A stretch of DNA of 8,018 nt, taken from positions 1 to 8,018 of the forward strand of contig JAITDF010000351.1 of assembly GCA_031282705.1 (NCBI GenBank). Direction: 5' to 3'. Below, one piece after another: positions 5,501 through 8,018 of this stretch. The notes under the pieces were generated by a model, which saw only the letters and a list, made by a program, of their open reading frames with translations, was not told the DNA's origin and searched no databases. The stretch comes from Opitutaceae bacterium (GTDB lineage Bacteria; Verrucomicrobiota; Verrucomicrobiia; Opitutales; Opitutaceae). Made by a program: the position numbers and the translations under genes. Position 1 is the first letter of the stretch. Each line of letters starts with the position of its first letter.

Positions 5501-6354
5501 CGGGCGTTGGCGGGTGGTGGCGCGGACGTCGCGGGCGCGGCGGACGACGCGGACGGCGCGGGTGGCGCAAGCGTCGCGGGCGCCGGTATTGCAATGGTGG
5601 CTGCCGGGGTTGCCGCCGGCGTGGCCACCGGGATTGCCGCCGGAGCAGCCGCCGGCGCCAGCGGCACGGGCGCGGCGGGCCTGGCTGCCGGGGCTGTTGC
5701 CGGCGGCGGCGCCAGCGGTGCCAGCGGCGGCGGCGGCGGCGGCGCGGCGGGTCTGCTCCGCCAGGCATCCAGACGCTGTTGCCGGCGGCGTTCCTGATAC
5801 GAGGCGGGTTCGGTGAGCCGGATGGGGGCGTCCGGGTCCACGCCCTCGGTGAGCACGGGGCGCGTGAGGCGGTCGAGCAGGCGGTAATAATAAACATCGC
5901 CGTTGCGGAGCACTTCGATGCCGGTGCCGTAGCCTTGGGTCGCGGGATTCCAGAGCACGATTTCGGTGAGGTCGTGCTCCCAGACGGCGCCGGCGCCGTA
6001 GGCGCGAAACACCGCGTCGATGGCGAACAGGCTCATATGCGCATCCCGCCTCCCCGCCGCGGACGCCCCGCCGCCGCCGCCCGCGCGGACGCCGGCACTG
6101 GCACTCCCGCCGCCGGCACTGGCACCGTCACCGCCACCGCCGCCCGCGCCTTTGCCAGCGCCGCCGCCGGCGGCATCCGGTGCGCCGCCGGCGTGCGCCG
6201 CCGGCGCCGGCGCCGACTGTTTTTTTCCGCGCCGCTCCTCGAAAACACTTTGCACGCCGTGGAAGCCGATGCCGCCGAGCACCACGCCGAGCATGATCCA
6301 GGAGGGGATTTTGGAGAGCTTTTCACGCGAGGGCTGGCGGGGGGAGGCTGGCAT
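5497..6354 (-). CDS. Unknown single-pass membrane protein with Gly/Ala- and Pro/Ala-rich segments
   Basis: I do not recognise this 285-residue protein. It starts with a basic segment and a probable transmembrane helix (PSWIMLGVVLGGIGFHGV, about 17-34), which suggests N-in topology with the rest outside the cytoplasm. Next come a Gly/Ala-rich stretch (about 47-104) and a compact, non-repetitive core (about 107-198: MSLFAIDAVFRAYG, VWEHDLTEIVLWNP, GYGTGIEVLRNGDVYYYRLLDRL, DPDAPIRLTEPASYQERR). A Pro/Ala-rich tail (199-285) could span peptidoglycan. The core's varied composition, against the low-complexity flanks, argues for a real gene. Its TGA overlaps the nnr ATG as ATGA, so the two are probably co-transcribed and coupled. 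No Shine-Dalgarno site is evident before the ATG at 6354. It is the first gene of the probable three-gene operon. Function is unknown, and the neighbours (metabolite repair, DNA uptake) do not settle it. Confidence 0.75.
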   Translation of the reverse strand: MPASPRQPSREKLSKIPSWIMLGVVLGGIGFHGVQSVFEERRGKKQSAPAPAAHAGGAPDAAGGGAGKGAGGGGGDGASAGGGSASAGVRAGGGGGASAAGRRDAHMSLFAIDAVFRAYGAGAVWEHDLTEIVLWNPATQGYGTGIEVLRNGDVYYYRLLDRLTRPVLTEGVDPDAPIRLTEPASYQERRRQQRLDAWRSRPAAPPPPPPLAPLAPPPATAPAARPAAPVPLAPAAAPAAIPVATPAATPAATIAIPAPATLAPPAPSASSAAPATSAPPPANAR

Positions 6355-6595
6355 GGGAGGTTTGGAAATCTGTTTAAAGGACGCTTCAAAGGCGCAAAGG
6401 GCGGGAGTCGGGATGCGGAAGGGTGGTTCTAAAAATCAATTCGCATGGTTGGCGGCGCGGAGGACACGGCATCGGGAGGAGTTGTTTTTTTTGGGGGATT
6501 CTAAAATCGGTCCGCCGCTGTTTGCGATGGTTGTTTTCGAGCCCCCGCCTCGCGGGGCGCGGCCGGATGACCCGGCGGGGCGGGAGGGGCCCGGC

Positions 6596-6616
6596 GGCCC
6601 GCGGATTCCACGGGCC
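6596..6616. repeat. Intergenic GC-rich hairpin
   Basis: Arms GGCCCGCGG (6596-6604) and CCACGGGCC (6608-6616) pair at 8 of 9 positions around ATT. The stem-ATTCC-stem form resembles the REP-like hairpins in nnr but the arm sequence differs. A second hairpin, CCCCGC-CTC-GCGGGG, lies at 6543-6557. Confidence 0.5.
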
Positions 6617-6694
6617 AACACAGGGCTTTTGAATGCCGGCCTGCGAAATCCGTGCAGTCCGCGGACGGTTTTTCACAAAGGAGTTTGAGTTTTT

Positions 6695-6744
6695 ATCCGC
6701 GTTCATCTGCGTTCCGTTCATCCGTGGTTAAACCAACCGCGGTT
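6695..6744. repeat. Imperfect ~10-bp repeat upstream of dus
   Basis: Units ATCCGCGTTC (6695-6704), ATCTGCGTTC (6705-6714), a partial CGTTC (6715-6719) and ATCCGTGGTT (6720-6729) follow one another, then the 10-bp palindrome AACCGCGGTT (6735-6744). I recall repeats of the type TCATCCGCGTTCATCTGCG as dispersed intergenic sequence in several phyla including Verrucomicrobia. It ends about 30 bp before the dus ATG. Confidence 0.7.
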
Positions 6745-6773
6745 AAATTCAAACCTCCAACTTGAACTAAAAA

Positions 6774-7823
6774 ATGCCCGCGCCGCTTCCAGCACCGGCC
6801 ATCCCCGGCCAGCCGCTCACCGCGCTCGCCCCGATGCAGGACGTGACCGGCCTCGCGTTCATGCGCGTGGCGGCGCACTGCGGCGCGCCCGACTACTTCG
6901 TCACCGAGTTTTTCCGCGTCCACGCGCAATCGCGCCCCGAGAAACACATCCTGCGCGCCATCGACGAAAACCCCGCCGGGCGCCCCGTCTTCGCGCAGCT
7001 CATCGGCGCCGACATCGCGCACCTCCTGCGCACCATCGACGCGCTCCTGCGCCACCCCGTCGCCGGCATCGACCTGAACCTCGGCTGCCCGGCCCCGAAG
7101 GTTTTTAGAAAAAACGTCGGCGGCGGCCTCCTGCGCGAACCGGGCAAAATCGCAAAAATCCTCGCCGCCCTCCGCGCCGCCGTGCCGGGCCTGCTCACCG
7201 TGAAGATGCGCATCGGCTTCGAGGACACGGGGTGCTACGACGCCATCCTCGACCTGGTGAACGAGCACCGCATCGACCTGCTCGCCGTGCACGGCCGCAC
7301 CGTGCGCGAACTCTACCGCGGCGAGGTGCGCTACGACGCCATCGCCCGGGCTGTCGCGCGCGTCCGCTGCCCCGTCATGGCCAACGGCGACATCACCTCC
7401 GCCGCCAAGGCCGCCCGCGTGCTCGCCGGGACGCGCGCCGCCGGCGTGATGATCGGCCGCCACGCCATCCGCAACCCGTGGATCTTCCGCCAGTGCCGCG
7501 AGCACTTCGCCGGGCGCCCCGTCACCCCCGTCACGCTCGCCGACGTGCGCGACCACATCGACCGCCTCTACGACGCCACGCGGCTCCACGCCGCGACCGG
7601 CGCGCCCGTCCCCGAGGCCGCGCGCGTGGCCCGCATGAAAAAATTTCTCAACTTCACCGGCCAGTCCGTGGATGCGGACGGCGCGTTTTTGCGCGACATG
7701 CGGCGGGCCGCGACCGCCGCCGGGTTGTTCGCCGTGTGCGACCGCCACCTGCTGGCCGAGCCCGCGCGCGAGTTTGCCCTGGAGCCCCACCCCGGCCTCG
7801 TCGCCCGCCCGAATTGCGAATGA
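6774..7823 (+). CDS. dus: tRNA-dihydrouridine synthase
   Basis: This FMN enzyme uses NADPH to reduce specific uridines in the tRNA D-loop to 5,6-dihydrouridine. The 349-residue product covers the TIM-barrel domain and the helical C-terminal domain. Motifs seen: LAPMQDVTGLAF (18-29), VTEFFRVH (43-50), FAQLIG (73-78), GIDLNLGCPAPKV (98-110) with the expected catalytic Cys at 105, GGGLL (116-120), TVKMRIG (142-148), AVHGRTVRELYRG (171-183), VMANGDI (201-207) and GVMIGRHAIRNPWIF (224-238). The last four are the usual FMN/phosphate-binding segments. It looks more like the DusB/C-type bacterial branch than DusA, but I cannot assign the target uridine. The ATG at 6774 follows an A-rich stretch without a Shine-Dalgarno site. 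It is divergent from the unknown membrane-protein gene and monocistronic within this window. The stop is followed immediately by a large inverted repeat. Confidence 0.95.
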   Translation: MPAPLPAPAIPGQPLTALAPMQDVTGLAFMRVAAHCGAPDYFVTEFFRVHAQSRPEKHILRAIDENPAGRPVFAQLIGADIAHLLRTIDALLRHPVAGIDLNLGCPAPKVFRKNVGGGLLREPGKIAKILAALRAAVPGLLTVKMRIGFEDTGCYDAILDLVNEHRIDLLAVHGRTVRELYRGEVRYDAIARAVARVRCPVMANGDITSAAKAARVLAGTRAAGVMIGRHAIRNPWIFRQCREHFAGRPVTPVTLADVRDHIDRLYDATRLHAATGAPVPEAARVARMKKFLNFTGQSVDADGAFLRDMRRAATAAGLFAVCDRHLLAEPAREFALEPHPGLVARPNCE

Positions 7824-7969
7824 GAAACTGATGTTGCGCGGCTCCGTCGTACCGCAGACTTCCAAGTCTGCTTCGAAGCTCATGCCTGATTGCGGGTTTG
7901 CGGCCAGGCGTGAGTTTTTAAGCAGGTTTGGAAACCTGCGGTACGACGGAAATGCGTAACATCAGTTTC
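7824..7969. repeat. 146-bp near-palindromic element abutting the dus stop codon
   Basis: Outer arms 7824-7872 and 7921-7969 (49 bp each) are reverse complements at 41 of 49 positions. An inner pair, 7879-7889 and 7904-7914, matches at 9 of 11 with the same register, so symmetry runs almost to the centre. Each outer arm holds its own hairpin: GCAGACT-TCCA-AGTCTGC on the left and GCAGGTTT-GG-AAACCTGC on the right. The stems differ by paired changes, so each hairpin stays intact. This resembles a REP pair or a small MITE-like element. It begins at the base after the dus TGA. Confidence 0.88.
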
Positions 7970-7982
7970 AAACCTGCTTTTT
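7921..7982 (+). terminator. Possible dus terminator within the palindromic element
   Basis: AGCAGGTTTG (7921-7930) can pair perfectly with CAAACCTGCT (7969-7978), which leads into a T-run at 7978-7982. The loop is long (38 nt) and competes with the hairpins of the element, so the call is weak; the whole 146-bp palindrome may instead slow transcription. Confidence 0.3.
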
Positions 7983-8018
7983 CTGCGTGACGTTTGAAAG
8001 GGAACATCCGATTCCGGG

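Larger units (their letters stand above)
6355..6773. other. 419-bp divergent intergenic region, no gene seen
   Basis: This region lies between the divergent starts of the minus-strand operon and dus, so promoters for both should be here. I could not identify convincing -35/-10 pairs; a TAGAAT on the minus strand (6503-6498) is the best -10-like hexamer but has no matching -35. The region contains an 8-T run followed by five Gs (6485-6497), two GC-rich hairpins (6543-6557 and 6596-6616) and an imperfect ~10-bp repeat (6695-6729) ending near a palindrome. Short frames here look like chance. Confidence 0.6.

Noticed and set aside
5491..6432. 313-codon + strand frame opposite the unknown membrane protein
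   Set aside because: Composed of Arg/Gly runs typical of an antisense frame over Ala/Pro codons; the opposite strand has a membrane helix, a varied core and an ATGA overlap with nnr.
6650..6673. Rho-independent terminator (CCGT...ACGG then five Ts)
   Set aside because: Stem is only four pairs around an unpaired core, and it sits between divergent genes, where no + strand transcript should end.
6693..7883. 396-codon minus-strand frame opposite dus
   Set aside because: Antisense to a complete Dus with all motifs; its ends run into the palindromic element and the intergenic repeat.
7970..8018. Start of another gene at the right end
   Set aside because: The remaining 49 bases show no start with a sustained frame or a recognisable motif.

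Overview
This window looks like chromosomal DNA from a GC-rich bacterium. A member of the Verrucomicrobiota, perhaps close to Opitutaceae, is my best guess. The guess rests on very high GC, little use of Shine-Dalgarno sites, a DUF3592-like membrane protein, and repeat-derived peptides (DTGVPPV, ADKNVRAPS-like) that I remember from that group. No marker gene here proves the phylum.

Layout. Bases 1-753 (+) hold the C-terminal part of RarA, the AAA+ recombination/replication-restart ATPase; its start lies outside the window. Bases 901-2118 (+) hold a DUF3592-like membrane protein in noticeably lower-GC DNA. It converges on a minus-strand gene set read from 6354 down to 2237: an unknown single-pass membrane protein (6354-5497), the bifunctional NAD(P)HX epimerase/dehydratase Nnr (5500-3425) and the DNA-processing protein DprA (3421-2237). 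The first two overlap as ATGA and the last two are 3 nt apart, so the three are probably one operon. A 419-bp divergent intergenic region follows, then a tRNA-dihydrouridine synthase (6774-7823, +). The right end carries a 146-bp near-palindrome directly after the dus stop codon.

The genes are ordinary housekeeping or maintenance functions: recombination (RarA, DprA), metabolite repair (Nnr) and tRNA modification (Dus). I see no defence system, CRISPR array, transposase, rRNA or tRNA.

The unusual signal is the repeat load, especially inside coding sequence. The nnr frame alone carries (i) a facing pair of REP-like hairpins with compensatory stem changes, separated by a 12-nt tandem repeat, (ii) a short palindrome coding TGVPPV, (iii) two related copies of a T/G-rich GGGATTT-type element, one in the interdomain linker and one inside the dehydratase domain, (iv) a 22-bp perfect palindrome, and (v) a heptanucleotide repeat that supplies both the nnr stop and the dprA start. 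All stay in frame. rarA carries another 4 x 7-bp repeat in a linker. Together they suggest a genome in which small repeat elements have invaded tolerant sites in essential-type genes without breaking them.
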